Below are positions 49,363 through 59,378 of a stretch of 64,000 nt of DNA, one piece after another (within the stretch, counting starts at the first letter, position 1; each line of letters opens with the position of its first letter). The position numbers were made by a program, and so were the translations under genes. The DNA lies in NCBI RefSeq assembly GCF_014696925.1, contig NZ_JACJQY010000018.1:1-64000 (forward strand), given 5' to 3'. The notes below the pieces were generated by a model. It ran no database searches. It saw only the letters and a list, made by a program, of their open reading frames with translations, and was not told the origin of the DNA. The DNA is from Phormidium tenue FACHB-1050. GTDB taxonomy: Bacteria; Cyanobacteriota; Cyanobacteriia; Pseudanabaenales; Pseudanabaenaceae.

Positions 49363-50793
49363 ATGAATACGATCGCCCAATTTTTTCGAGTTTTTCAGAG
49401 TCGCAAAATGGCGGCGCTTTTATCACTAGGATTTGTGTCAGGGCTACCCTATGCTCTCACCGATGATGCATTTCGGGCATGGCTTACTACGGCTAAGTTT
49501 GACCTCAGTACAATCGGTTGGCTGGGCTTAGTTTCACTACCCTATTCGCTCAAATTTCTATGGTCGCCATTAATTGATCGGTTTGTACCACCTTTTTTAG
49601 GGCGGCGTAGGGGGTGGATTTTACTAACACAGGGCGGTTTAATTATTGCTATTTTGGCGATCGCCTTACAAATGTTTACAATTGACCAGCTTGATTTGGC
49701 TAGTCGTAATGCTGCTTTACCAATGTTGGCGATCGCGGCGTTGATGCTTGCTTTTCTCAGTGCCACTCAAGATATTGCGATCGATGCTTATCGGACTGAT
49801 GTATTAGCAGTTCAGGAAGTGGGTGCAGGGATTGGCATTTGGGTAATGGGATATCGAATTGCGTTGCTATTTGCAGGCTTTGTGGGTTTTAATTTAGCAA
49901 CTCGATTAAGTTGGAAGTCGCCGCTTTCACAGTTTCTATTTAATAACGGATTTACTGGTTTAAGCCTGAGTAAATTTGGCTGGGCTTGGGTCTATGTGTT
50001 GCTAGCGATCGTGATGAGCTTTGGAATAATTGCTACGATCCTTGCCCCTGAACCACCAGAGGCTCATGCTCGTCCTGCAACTTTAGATGAAGCTGTAGTT
50101 AAGCCTTTTCAAGAGTTTTTTCAACGATTGGGGCTGTGGAAAGTTTTATTAATTCTCGTATTCACGATCTTCTATCGGTTTAGTGATGCGATGGTGGGGA
50201 AAATGGCTGTTCCTTTTTTAAAAACCCTGTTTGATGATGGCACGATTGGCACAGTGCGGCAGGGTATTGGACTGGTTGCTACAATTGTCGGAACCTTGAC
50301 TGGGGGAGCTATTCTGAGCAAAATTGGGGTCAATCGATCGCTATGGGTTTTCGGAATCCTACAGGCGGTTAGCAATATCGGCTATTACGCAATTTCTGTA
50401 GTAGGCAAAAATGATTATGTTTTACTTGCTGCGATTAATGTCGAGAATTTTTGTGGTGGACTAGGAACCGCAGGTTTCTTAGGATTTCTGATGGTGTTAT
50501 GCAATCCCAGTTTTTCGGCAACTCAATTTGCCTTGCTATCGAGTCTATTTGCGGTTGGACGCGATCTATTAGCTTCTCCATTTTCAGGAGAATCAGCCCA
50601 GTTTATTCAGCGCAACATGCCCTCATGGACAGCAATTAATCAAAACCTTTGGCTAGCTGGCAGTGATGGCAAGGGTTGGGCGTTATTTTTCTTGTTTACC
50701 TTGGTATTAGCTCTTCCAGGGATGCTATTTTTGCCATTTTTCGCACCTTGGAATGGAGAATTTAAAAAAGTAGATTCCTTACCAATTGATTGA
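49363..50793 (+). CDS. AmpG-like MFS transporter
   Basis: RKMAALLSLGFVSGLPYALTDDAFRAWLTTAKFDLSTIGWLGLVSLPYSLKFLWSPLIDRF; ATQDIAIDAYRTDVL. Confidence 0.87.
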   Translation: MNTIAQFFRVFQSRKMAALLSLGFVSGLPYALTDDAFRAWLTTAKFDLSTIGWLGLVSLPYSLKFLWSPLIDRFVPPFLGRRRGWILLTQGGLIIAILAIALQMFTIDQLDLASRNAALPMLAIAALMLAFLSATQDIAIDAYRTDVLAVQEVGAGIGIWVMGYRIALLFAGFVGFNLATRLSWKSPLSQFLFNNGFTGLSLSKFGWAWVYVLLAIVMSFGIIATILAPEPPEAHARPATLDEAVVKPFQEFFQRLGLWKVLLILVFTIFYRFSDAMVGKMAVPFLKTLFDDGTIGTVRQGIGLVATIVGTLTGGAILSKIGVNRSLWVFGILQAVSNIGYYAISVVGKNDYVLLAAINVENFCGGLGTAGFLGFLMVLCNPSFSATQFALLSSLFAVGRDLLASPFSGESAQFIQRNMPSWTAINQNLWLAGSDGKGWALFFLFTLVLALPGMLFLPFFAPWNGEFKKVDSLPID

Positions 50794-50987
50794 AGTTATT
50801 GCTTTACAACAATTCCAATCAAAAACCAAATAAATAAAGGCGGCACGAAGTGCCGCCTTTATTTATTTTTTTCACCCGATCGCGTGAGGTGGAAAGAGAA
50901 CTTACTCAAGTAATCTACTTATCAATGAAGCCTTAAACTGACTGCACCCAGCGCACCAACGCTGGGTTTTTATTTGGCAAAAAATAT

Positions 50988-51031
50988 TGGGATAAAAAAG
51001 GAGTCGCTTAGCGACTCCTTTTTTATCCCAA
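50988..51031. terminator. Terminator-like palindrome at 3' end of DUF3120-like gene
   Basis: ttgggataaaaaaggagtcgc-tta-gcgactccttttttatcccaa. Confidence 0.85.
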
Positions 51032-51808
51032 TATGGCAACACTAAAAAATAGCAAATCCACAAAAATCGTACCTAGCACTGCACCACCAAAAGCCCAGTA
51101 ACCCAGATCGGGCGATCGCATGGCTCGATTACCAGTAATCAAGAGTAATGCTGCTAAAGCACAAGCCCAAGTCATTCCCCAAGGTGTTTCTACTAGAGCT
51201 AAAGCACTTTTTAGAATTGGTTGAGCAAGGCTGATATTGGCTTCAACTTGCATCAAAGCTTTCCAATTTGGAAAAAGATTTGCGATGTAGAAATAGAAAT
51301 CGGTAATCGCAGTTCCTAACAATGAGCCAATATAGAACCACCCGCCAACTCGGTAAGCATCTTGACGAGTTGCCCAGATTGCCCAAGGTAGAGCCAAAGC
51401 TTCAACAGGCACATGATAGGCTGGCTCCCAACGTAACCAGCCCCAATAGAGGGAGCCACATAACCAAGTGAGGCTAAAACCCCAGATCAAGCTGCCCCAT
51501 GTTTTAGTTTTTGGGTCTGCTTGAAGATGCTTGGCGATCGCTAGCCAACCGACAGTACAAATCATGCTCAACCAAGGGGCATAGCGCACAAGGGGAGCTT
51601 CAAAAAAGACAGGTACGGATACTAAAAATAGAGCCGCAAACCAAACTCGCCAATGCTGCACTAAGGAAGCGAGGGAAAGTAAGTATTGCGATAAGTATTG
51701 GGGAAACGCAGACGGAACATTTGCAGTTAAGGGTAAAGCCTGAACTGTTGATGTAGAACGTGCTAAGGTGCGCTCCTCTAGTTCAACCTTGTCAGGATTT
51801 AAAAACAA
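51023..51808 (-). CDS. DUF3120-like membrane protein
   Basis: SLIWGFSLTWLCGSLYWGWLRWEPAYHVPVEALALPWAIWA; multi-TM. Confidence 0.75.
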   Translation of the reverse strand: MFLNPDKVELEERTLARSTSTVQALPLTANVPSAFPQYLSQYLLSLASLVQHWRVWFAALFLVSVPVFFEAPLVRYAPWLSMICTVGWLAIAKHLQADPKTKTWGSLIWGFSLTWLCGSLYWGWLRWEPAYHVPVEALALPWAIWATRQDAYRVGGWFYIGSLLGTAITDFYFYIANLFPNWKALMQVEANISLAQPILKSALALVETPWGMTWACALAALLLITGNRAMRSPDLGYWAFGGAVLGTIFVDLLFFSVAILG

Positions 51809-51883
51809 AGTATCTTAAAAAGTTATATTAATTTTTATTACTTAATATACTAACAGGCTTTTTTAACCAAGCTAGCTTAGCCT

Positions 51884-52564
51884 CTAGCTTTTTTTAAGAT
51901 TGTCGCTTACCCATTGCCGAAATTCCTTGAGGGTTTGGCGATCGCCTAGTTCAAATCGCTTCTGCACAAACTCTACTACCACTGCCGCAGGTAAGTTAGG
52001 AAAAGACAAGCTATGTTCTATTTTGCGATATTCGCCATTCTCTAAGCCTAGAAAATCTAAGTTATAGCCGTTGTAGATCCAAATTTCAGCGACTTGAAGT
52101 TGTGCATAGATCGGTAAACGGCGATCGCTAGGGTTAGTAATATCGACTTCTAACACTAGATCTGGTGGCGGATCTTGTCCCATCGTAATTACTGCTTGGT
52201 TACGAATTGCTGGCTCATTTTGAATGTAATAGCAAGAATCGGGTTCTGCGCCAATCTTGAGTTCAGGAATCCGCATCAATAATGAGCCGCATTTACATAA
52301 ATCTATCTCTAGCTCATCGGACAGTACCCGAATTAAATCATCAATAAACCGATTGCTGCGCTCATGTAGCGCCATTGGCGACATAATTTCTAAGTTTCCA
52401 TTGATGTAATGAAATAATGTGCTGCGGCGATCGCCTATATCTTCCAGCAATTGCTCAAAGGTTTGCCAACTGATGTTTTCGAGCCAGATCCTTTGTTCGG
52501 CAATAGGTCGAGATTGCTCAGTGTGAGTTGTTGTTATTTCAAGAGGCTTAGGAATGGCAATCAT
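51884..52564 (-). CDS. Uma2-family putative endonuclease
   Basis: NLEIMSPMALHERSNRFIDDLI...GAEPDSCYYI...DLVLEVDITNPSDRRL. Confidence 0.88.
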   Translation of the reverse strand: MIAIPKPLEITTTHTEQSRPIAEQRIWLENISWQTFEQLLEDIGDRRSTLFHYINGNLEIMSPMALHERSNRFIDDLIRVLSDELEIDLCKCGSLLMRIPELKIGAEPDSCYYIQNEPAIRNQAVITMGQDPPPDLVLEVDITNPSDRRLPIYAQLQVAEIWIYNGYNLDFLGLENGEYRKIEHSLSFPNLPAAVVVEFVQKRFELGDRQTLKEFRQWVSDNLKKS

Positions 52565-52589
52565 GACGACTCACCTCGAAAATTCGATG

Positions 52590-53165
52590 TTAAAAATCTA
52601 GGGTTCTAAATAAATCACTGAGAGCAACCTTGAAATTAGGAATTACGTCTTCGCCATCCAAAATGTCATCACCACGCAGTAGGCGATCGGGTTGGGGGCT
52701 ATGGTAGACCAGTACAAATTTTTCATCGGGATGGATGATCCATAGCAATCGCGTTCCACTTGCAAAATATTCTTCAACCTTGGTATGAATTTCTTCAAAG
52801 GTATTTCCGGGGGAAATAATTTCCACAACTAAATCTGGCGCACCGTCAAAAAATCCTTGTGGCAAACGTTTTAGCCCCGTTAGACGTTCTTTGCTTACAA
52901 AGGAAATATCAGGTGATCGCTTGTTACCACCTTTCATTTTAAAAGCAGTACTTGAGTCGCAGGTAACACCAAGACGGTGTTGTCTGACAAAAATTTCGAT
53001 TAAGCCGCCGAGGAATATGCCGATATTCCCATGCTCCATGCCAGAGTTACCCAAAGTTACCAACTCCCCATCAATAATTTCATAGCGATCACCGCGATCG
53101 GGCAGAGCCATAAACTCTTCATCAGTCCAAATTTTAGCTTTAGCTTGTTCTGTAGCGATCGTCAT
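52590..53165 (-). CDS. Uma2-family putative endonuclease
   Basis: DEEFMALPDRGDRYEIIDGELVTLGNSGMEHGNIGIFLGGLI...RSPDISFVSKERL...PDLVVEIISPGNTFEEIHTKVEEYFASG. Confidence 0.9.
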   Translation of the reverse strand: MTIATEQAKAKIWTDEEFMALPDRGDRYEIIDGELVTLGNSGMEHGNIGIFLGGLIEIFVRQHRLGVTCDSSTAFKMKGGNKRSPDISFVSKERLTGLKRLPQGFFDGAPDLVVEIISPGNTFEEIHTKVEEYFASGTRLLWIIHPDEKFVLVYHSPQPDRLLRGDDILDGEDVIPNFKVALSDLFRTLDF

Positions 53166-53230
53166 GACTTTATTTTCGGCTAATGCGTGACTTCACTAAG
53201 TAGGTCATCAAAGGAAACCTGTAAATGCAG

Positions 53231-53295
53231 AGATCCCCGACTTTTTTTGTGAATTTGCAGATTACCTTTGCTAGCTTAGAAAAAGTCGGGGATCT
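53231..53295. mobile_element. Small MITE-like element, 16-bp perfect inverted ends
   Basis: agatccccgacttttt ... aaaaagtcggggatct. Confidence 0.65.
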
Positions 53296-53486
53296 TAATC
53301 TATGCTTTTTGAATCTTCTCGTGCCTAGCTAATTAATTTAATACTAGCGCAAGCTTAAAGATGTTCTGCCCAAAATCCCCCAATTCAAAAAAATTTGATC
53401 GCCTGACGGCGAAGGAGGGATAAAGAAGGGTAAAGAAATACGAAGAAGTGCAAAGGGCTGAGGCAAAAGAACAGAGAAGGGAGTCA

Positions 53487-55319
53487 TCACCGCAAAGAAA
53501 AAGAGCACACAACCCGAAAACCGTAGGAGTTGCACTGATTACGCGCGTTGTCGTAACTACGACACGCAGACCGACAATACTGAGCATTGCCGTACCACGA
53601 ACCACCACGCAGCAGCTTCAAAGTTTCGGGCGCTTCATAATTCTTAATACCATACATCCAAATAGATGCATCGGTTGGCGCTCCTTCGTAATTACCATGC
53701 CAATCATCGGCGCACCATTCCCACACATTGCCATGCATATCGTATAGACCAAAGGCATTGGCTGGAAAACAGCCGACATCTGTTGTTTGTTTTCTATATT
53801 CACCTTTAGGCGCGTCACCATAAGGATTGTTGCCATCATAGTTAACCAATTTAGGCGTAATTGTCTCGCCAAAATGAAAAGGCGTTGTCGTTCCCGCACG
53901 ACAGGCATATTCCCATTCTGCTTCACTCGGTAGTCTGTATTCGCGTCCTGAATGCTTAGATAGACGCGCACAAAACTCTCTAGCCTCTAGCCACGATACT
54001 TTCTCCACAGGACGGCGATCGCCTTTGAAACCTGAAGGATCGGGATTGAGTTCTGTTTTTACTTGCGGTAATGCTGCCACTTGTCGCCATTGCACCTGTG
54101 TGACTTGGTACTTACCCATAAAAAAAGCAGGAACATTGACTCGATGCTGCGGACGTTCGCTATATCCACTATCCTTCTCAGTTTCGGGCGCTCCCATCAT
54201 AAAGCTCCCCGCAGGAATCGACACCATCTCTAGAGTTACACCTTTACCTAGGGTTTCAGAAATATATTGAGCCTGTCTCTTTTCCCTTTTAACTTCCTTA
54301 CCCTTCGCATCAACGCTTACCACCTCAAACTCAAAGGTCGGTAATGCAGCTGATTTACTTGGTGACGGTGATTGATTCGATGATTGCGATTTATTTGGCG
54401 GTGGTGGCTGTCCCCAAATTCTTTTTAGAGCCTTTAGAGCTTGATTATCCGCAGGTGAAACCGCTAAAACCCTTGTCCAGATTTGCTCGGCTAGCTGCAA
54501 ATCTCTCTCTAGCTCAGCCTCCTGAGCATCCATTTTCAACGCATCAATATCCCGAAGCGTCGCCTGTTTCGGTAACAGAATTAAATGATATTTCGTTGCT
54601 GGCTCCACGATCGCATAGGGAGTCTGGCGAGGCTTTTTATACTGTTGATTGATTTCCGCAACCCGATAGCGCAACCTCTGGTACAGCCGTTCCACAGTCG
54701 CACAATTCCCCTCACCTTGCAGCCGCAAAGACTCTAACAACGCATAGGTAAACGCCCCCTGTTGCAGTGACTCAATTTCATAGGATCTTTCCGCAGGACT
54801 ACAAGAGGCAAAGGTAATCACCCCAGCCTGATGTTCTTCACCAATGCCTAATCCCTTTGTACTTAAGCGATCGCGACAAGCATCCTGCACAATCACCACA
54901 TTGTCCGCACCACAAAGTCGCAACCGCTCAGTTACATAACTCAAAGGAATCGCAGTCCTCTCGACTAACCTCTCACTAGCACTACTATCTGTCAGCATCA
55001 AATAATCGCGTTCAGAATGACGCAACCCATGCCCGCTAAAAAAGAACCATAAATTATCACCCGCTTCTAGAAATCGTTTCTTAAAGCGATTCTCCAAAAA
55101 GCGGAGCAGCGTCGCGTAGGTTGGTTGCGACGGATAGGGCTTACTCATATCAGCGATCGGCGGCGAGTTATCGGTAAACAGATAAACATGATCCTTCTCA
55201 AACCCCGCCTCATCCACAAACCAATCCCGCATCTTTTCGGCATCTCGCACCGCAAAACTCAGAGATGGCAGATTGTGATATTCATTTATGCCGATGCAAA
55301 TCGCCCAATTCTTAGCCAT
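53487..55319 (-). CDS. Caspase-like peptidase (C14) fused to FGE/SUMF1 C-type-lectin-fold domain
   Basis: [41 protein letters not shown] (His) and [10 protein letters not shown] (Cys); then [14 protein letters not shown]...[14 protein letters not shown]...[15 protein letters not shown]...[36 protein letters not shown]. Confidence 0.92.
   Translation of the reverse strand: MAKNWAICIGINEYHNLPSLSFAVRDAEKMRDWFVDEAGFEKDHVYLFTDNSPPIADMSKPYPSQPTYATLLRFLENRFKKRFLEAGDNLWFFFSGHGLRHSERDYLMLTDSSASERLVERTAIPLSYVTERLRLCGADNVVIVQDACRDRLSTKGLGIGEEHQAGVITFASCSPAERSYEIESLQQGAFTYALLESLRLQGEGNCATVERLYQRLRYRVAEINQQYKKPRQTPYAIVEPATKYHLILLPKQATLRDIDALKMDAQEAELERDLQLAEQIWTRVLAVSPADNQALKALKRIWGQPPPPNKSQSSNQSPSPSKSAALPTFEFEVVSVDAKGKEVKREKRQAQYISETLGKGVTLEMVSIPAGSFMMGAPETEKDSGYSERPQHRVNVPAFFMGKYQVTQVQWRQVAALPQVKTELNPDPSGFKGDRRPVEKVSWLEAREFCARLSKHSGREYRLPSEAEWEYACRAGTTTPFHFGETITPKLVNYDGNNPYGDAPKGEYRKQTTDVGCFPANAFGLYDMHGNVWEWCADDWHGNYEGAPTDASIWMYGIKNYEAPETLKLLRGGSWYGNAQYCRSACRSYDNARNQCNSYGFRVVCSFSLR
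53502..53613 (-). other. Candidate diversity-generating-retroelement variable region
   Basis: Within the CDS C-terminus: ggtggttcgtgg-tac-ggc-aat-gct-cag-tat-tgt-cgg-tct-gcg-tgt-cgt-agt-tac-gac-aac-gcg-cgt-aat-cag-tgc-aac-tcc-tac-ggttttcgggttgtg; clustered NNY codons reachable from AAY by adenine substitution. Confidence 0.5.
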
Positions 55320-55671
55320 CTTTTCGTGTGAACTTGAGTTTGACCGCACCCTTAGCCGACGCATCGCCACCGAAGCCTAACAAGCTTACCTTGCCACTAC
55401 CACTGATTTCTATAGATAGCTCGATTTCCTCCAGTTGCAGCTTCGACTTTGAGCTTTCCGCTCGATCAAAAGACTCTTCCACCACCTCGATAAATTCACC
55501 AATATTTTGCTTGAGATCTTCAGCGCTAATATGCGATCGCTTACGACCACTGCGATCGTCACTCGGTAAATCACCATAGTCTGCACCAATATCTACCCCA
55601 CCTTTACCCTCCTCAACCTCTATAGTTTCATCTGTAATAATCCAAATGCCTTTAGGAGTGGTTTGAGTCAT
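55312..55671 (-). CDS. Pepco/CU044_2847-like small protein coupled to the caspase
   Basis: 119 aa [14 protein letters not shown]...[24 protein letters not shown]...[41 protein letters not shown]; stop overlaps caspase ATG by 8 bp. Confidence 0.6.
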   Translation of the reverse strand: MTQTTPKGIWIITDETIEVEEGKGGVDIGADYGDLPSDDRSGRKRSHISAEDLKQNIGEFIEVVEESFDRAESSKSKLQLEEIELSIEISGSGKVSLLGFGGDASAKGAVKLKFTRKDG

Positions 55672-56024
55672 AGTTTTACGTTCTGAAATGTGGCTTACCG
55701 AAAATGATTAATGCCAATATACAAAAAATAAAAGCATATAAAGCGATCGCCACAGAAAAATATCACCAATTACCCGTAGGGGTAGAGCATTTGCGCCAAT
55801 ATTTCATGCTTTCCACCCATTATCTCGAAACGCAAAAGCTCTACCCTCTTCGCTTTCACCAATAAATTGTCCCTGCGTTGCGAGTTTAGGGCAAAGCATT
55901 CCCAAATTAAAACAATCTCAAAATTTGTGAGTTGCTGCAGGAATGCTTTGCCCCTACATAGAGATCATCTGAAGCGCGAATAATTTCTGACAATAACGGT
56001 TTTTTTAATAAACAGCCAGAAATA

Positions 56025-57338
56025 TTACAAGGTCAAAGATTGAGGATTGGTTTCAATCAACTTGGCTAGATCTTGTAAGAACTGCGCTGCATGAGCGCCA
56101 TAGATCACACGGTGATCAGCAGTGAGATTGACTTGCATTTGACTAGCAACCTTGATTGCACCATCCTTAGTTGCCACAACCTGAGGACGAGAACCACCGA
56201 TCGCTAAAATTGCGCCAGTACCAGGAGGCAAAATCGCATCAAAGCGATCAACGCCAAACATACCCAAGTTGGAAATCGTGAATGTGCCAGAGTTATATTC
56301 TTCGGGTTGCAATTGCTTAGCACGGGCGCGATCAACCAAACCTTTCCAATTGCGAGAGAGCGTATACAAATCGGTTTGATCGGCATTTTGCAACACAGGG
56401 GTAATCAAGCCACCGTCATCCATCGCCACAGCCACAGCAACATTGATATTGCTCTTATACTCGATACCGCGATCGCTGAGGCTGGCATTTACTAGAGGAT
56501 GTTTTTGCAAAGTTACGGCAACAGCCTTAGCCAAAAGTGCGGTCATGGTCACACCCTTAGACTTAACTTGCTTATAGAGAACATCCAGAGCATCAGTAGT
56601 AATTGTGTAGCCCACACGGAATGTAGGCACTGAGAGGCTCTGATTCATGTTATTGATGACTGCCTTTTGCAAAGTCGTTAAGGACTGAGCAGTTCCGAGC
56701 GCAACAGGAGTAGCCGCTTTAGCGATCGCAGGGGCAACAGCTTTTGCAGGAGCAGATGAGGCTTGAGCCACAGGAGCAGGCGCAGGTGTAAAAGCAGGAC
56801 TTAAAAATGCTTCCACGTCAGCAGCAGTAACTCGTCCATTGGGACCAGTACCCGAAACCTTAGCTAAATCAATACCATTATCCTTAGCAATGCGCTTAGC
56901 TCTAGGCGATACAATCTGGCGACCTGATGGTGCGGCGGGTGCAGATTTGCGAGGAGAGGATACAACCACATCAGGGATTGAAGCGACGGATGCAGTTGTG
57001 GGCGCAGAAACTAGCTTAGCAAGTGGCTCTTCAGATTCTTTGGGTGCAGCTTCATCACTTTTCTTAGCTGCCTTTTTCTTGGCTTCTGCGATTTCTTCTT
57101 TGGTTTCAGCAACATAGGCGATCGCTGAACCAACAGGAGCAGATTCGCCTGCGGGAGTGAGAATTACACCGAGATAACCTTCGTAGAAGGTTTCGACATC
57201 CATATCAGCTTTGTCAGACTCTACAATCACGACAGTTTCGCCTTTTTCCACCTTGTCACCTGGTGATTTCACCCAAGAGGTGATTTTGCCTTCGGTCATG
57301 GTGGAGCTAAGCGCGGGCATGAAAATTTCGTAAATCAT
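56025..57338 (-). CDS. Dihydrolipoamide acetyltransferase (PDH E2)
   Basis: N-terminal lipoyl domain IVESDKADMDVETFYEGYLG; E3-binding VSPRAKRIAKDNGIDLAKVSGTGPNGRVTAADV; C-terminal catalytic LTADHRVIYGAHAAQFL. Confidence 0.94.
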   Translation of the reverse strand: MIYEIFMPALSSTMTEGKITSWVKSPGDKVEKGETVVIVESDKADMDVETFYEGYLGVILTPAGESAPVGSAIAYVAETKEEIAEAKKKAAKKSDEAAPKESEEPLAKLVSAPTTASVASIPDVVVSSPRKSAPAAPSGRQIVSPRAKRIAKDNGIDLAKVSGTGPNGRVTAADVEAFLSPAFTPAPAPVAQASSAPAKAVAPAIAKAATPVALGTAQSLTTLQKAVINNMNQSLSVPTFRVGYTITTDALDVLYKQVKSKGVTMTALLAKAVAVTLQKHPLVNASLSDRGIEYKSNINVAVAVAMDDGGLITPVLQNADQTDLYTLSRNWKGLVDRARAKQLQPEEYNSGTFTISNLGMFGVDRFDAILPPGTGAILAIGGSRPQVVATKDGAIKVASQMQVNLTADHRVIYGAHAAQFLQDLAKLIETNPQSLTL

Positions 57339-57480
57339 AGGGAATTTTTAAAAATCGATTGCACAACTAACAAAGTCAACGGCTGTCAACGGCTGGGTCG
57401 CTAAGCCATCATAAATCTTAACTTGTTTTTGCGATCGCTTGTAGCAATTCTCATTAAGTACTTGTGCAAAATACATCAGC

Positions 57481-57527
57481 AAAACCCGTAAAGTTACGCC
57501 CCTGCGGGGCGCAACTTTACGGGTTTT
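57481..57527. repeat. Long palindrome
   Basis: aaaacccgtaaagttacgcccctgcggggcgcaactttacgggtttt. Confidence 0.8.
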
Positions 57528-57633
57528 GCTTTGTAATTAACCATGCCAGCTACTTAATTAATGGCTTCACCGTAAATTCAAGAGCCAGATTTTTGATGGT
57601 GCGGATTCACAGCACCATCAAAAATATGTTTTT

Positions 57634-59244
57634 TTATTCATTCATTTCTCGATAAATTGTGGCGGTAGCAGGTGAAGCTTGGGTTAGATATTGGAAAATC
57701 CAGAATTTAAATAGTCCATCCAAAAACACAGGGACAATAGCAATAAAGGTTTGTGCCAAAATTTTATTTTCAGGTAATCCAAAATGGTCAAATAGAACTG
57801 TCAATAAAGCGTCCCATCCTTCGCTAGAGTGGAACCCTACAAAGGTATCAGTAGAAATAATAATTAAAAAAGCTTTGGCATTGTCGTTGAGACTGTATAA
57901 AATTTCATCAAGAAACTCTTTAATAGTTGTTAGCTCTTTGCGCCCTGAAAGTAGAAAAAGATAGAAAACAAAAGCAGCCGTAATATCAGCTAGTAAGTTC
58001 TTGATACCATCAAGGCTGGCATCATTGTACCTTTTTAAAATTTTGACTGATTCTTGCTGAATTAAAGCTTCAACGCTTTCATTCTCATTCTCTTTGTTTG
58101 ATAGACCTTCAACATTTTCATCTAACTTCTTTTCAGGGGTCGCTGTTTCTGATTTAGATGCCTCAGATTTACTAGGCTCAGATTTATGTAGTGCTTCTGA
58201 TTTAGATGTTTCAGATGTCGGAGCTTCTATTTTTTCTGTTTTTTGTTTGGTGTGAGCCTGCTCCAACATAATTGATTTGATCATGTGATCAAACTCAATC
58301 CTTTCCTTAGCCAATCGCAGCGCGTTAAAAGCCTTTTCCTCGATCGCTGGGCTAAATTTGACAGTCATATTGTTGGAGTCAATAAAGCTATTAATCATCG
58401 GACTAAAGATGAGTGCTTTCGACAAAAAATGTACGGCGATTACTGAAATTACTAAAATTACAATGTAACGTAAAGCTTGATTAATGCGTTGGCGTGACTG
58501 TCTTAATTCTTCAACAATATCTTTCTCATAATCAGTATATGAGCCACTAAGATTACGTTTGACTCGATCAAAAGCTTTGAAAAATGATCCAGGTAAGATA
58601 CTTTTTTCTACAGATGTTACTTGCTGAGGAGTTCGTCTATAGTTTTTAGATCTATTTCCACTCTTAAAGAGTTGAAACTTTTCATCAGTTTCAGTTTCTA
58701 TAACTTCTTCCAAGTCCTTTCTACTGTCTGAAGCATTAGTAGTAGCTGAAGGCTTGATAGAAACATCAATAGTCTGATCGCTTGCTCGGTTATATCTTTG
58801 GAGAGTGTAATCAATAAACGCAAGTTTCTGGTAAATAGAAAATCTACGGCTATTACCACCTAGTTGATTTGCGGATAGTTGTCCATTACCAACGGGATCA
58901 TTGTCCTGATTGTTGGGAGCGTATTTAGCGATCGCTATATTGGCTTGATTGCTAGAGCTTTGAGTCTGTAAGTAGGGCAGTGAGGCGCTTACTTTATAAA
59001 AACTTAGCCTTGCATTGATCGTTCTGAGATATTTCTGAAGCTGAATCTCAAAGACGCTAAATACACTGCTCCCAAAGCTGCCATCGTTAGCAATTTTATT
59101 GCCTTTGAAGGTTTCTTCCTCAATCCGTTTGATGTTGACAGCCGCTTCAAAAGCCTCGTCAATTGCTCGCTCAGGTGTATTTTTGACCCAAGAGAAAATA
59201 TTTTGTAAGGGTGAGGCGTTATTGTCTGAAGAGTTGGATTTCAT
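57634..59244 (-). CDS. pxcA: PxcA/CemA-type proton-extrusion protein
   Basis: STDTFVGFHSSEGWDALLTVLFDHFGLPENKILAQTFIAIVPVFLDGLFKFWIFQYLTQASPATATIYREMNE. Confidence 0.88.
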   Translation of the reverse strand: MKSNSSDNNASPLQNIFSWVKNTPERAIDEAFEAAVNIKRIEEETFKGNKIANDGSFGSSVFSVFEIQLQKYLRTINARLSFYKVSASLPYLQTQSSSNQANIAIAKYAPNNQDNDPVGNGQLSANQLGGNSRRFSIYQKLAFIDYTLQRYNRASDQTIDVSIKPSATTNASDSRKDLEEVIETETDEKFQLFKSGNRSKNYRRTPQQVTSVEKSILPGSFFKAFDRVKRNLSGSYTDYEKDIVEELRQSRQRINQALRYIVILVISVIAVHFLSKALIFSPMINSFIDSNNMTVKFSPAIEEKAFNALRLAKERIEFDHMIKSIMLEQAHTKQKTEKIEAPTSETSKSEALHKSEPSKSEASKSETATPEKKLDENVEGLSNKENENESVEALIQQESVKILKRYNDASLDGIKNLLADITAAFVFYLFLLSGRKELTTIKEFLDEILYSLNDNAKAFLIIISTDTFVGFHSSEGWDALLTVLFDHFGLPENKILAQTFIAIVPVFLDGLFKFWIFQYLTQASPATATIYREMNE

Positions 59245-59322
59245 GGGGGGGCGATCGCTATAATGCCTAGGATAAACAAAAACTAAATCGTAGAAGGTAT
59301 ACTTCGCACCACTTCAGGATTT

Positions 59323-59369
59323 TAGAGGTAAGTATGGGCGGCGCTTCGCGCCGCCCATACTTACCTCTA
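59323..59369. repeat. Long palindrome
   Basis: tagaggtaagtatgggcggcgc-ttc-gcgccgcccatacttacctcta. Confidence 0.8.
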
Positions 59370-59378
59370 GATCACTAT

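Noticed and set aside
53333-53971. ORFs 53333..53608, 53344..53535, 53448..53747 and 53618..53971 overlapping the caspase-FGE 3' end
   Set aside because: Alternate-frame shadows of the strongly supported caspase-FGE CDS; no motif support.
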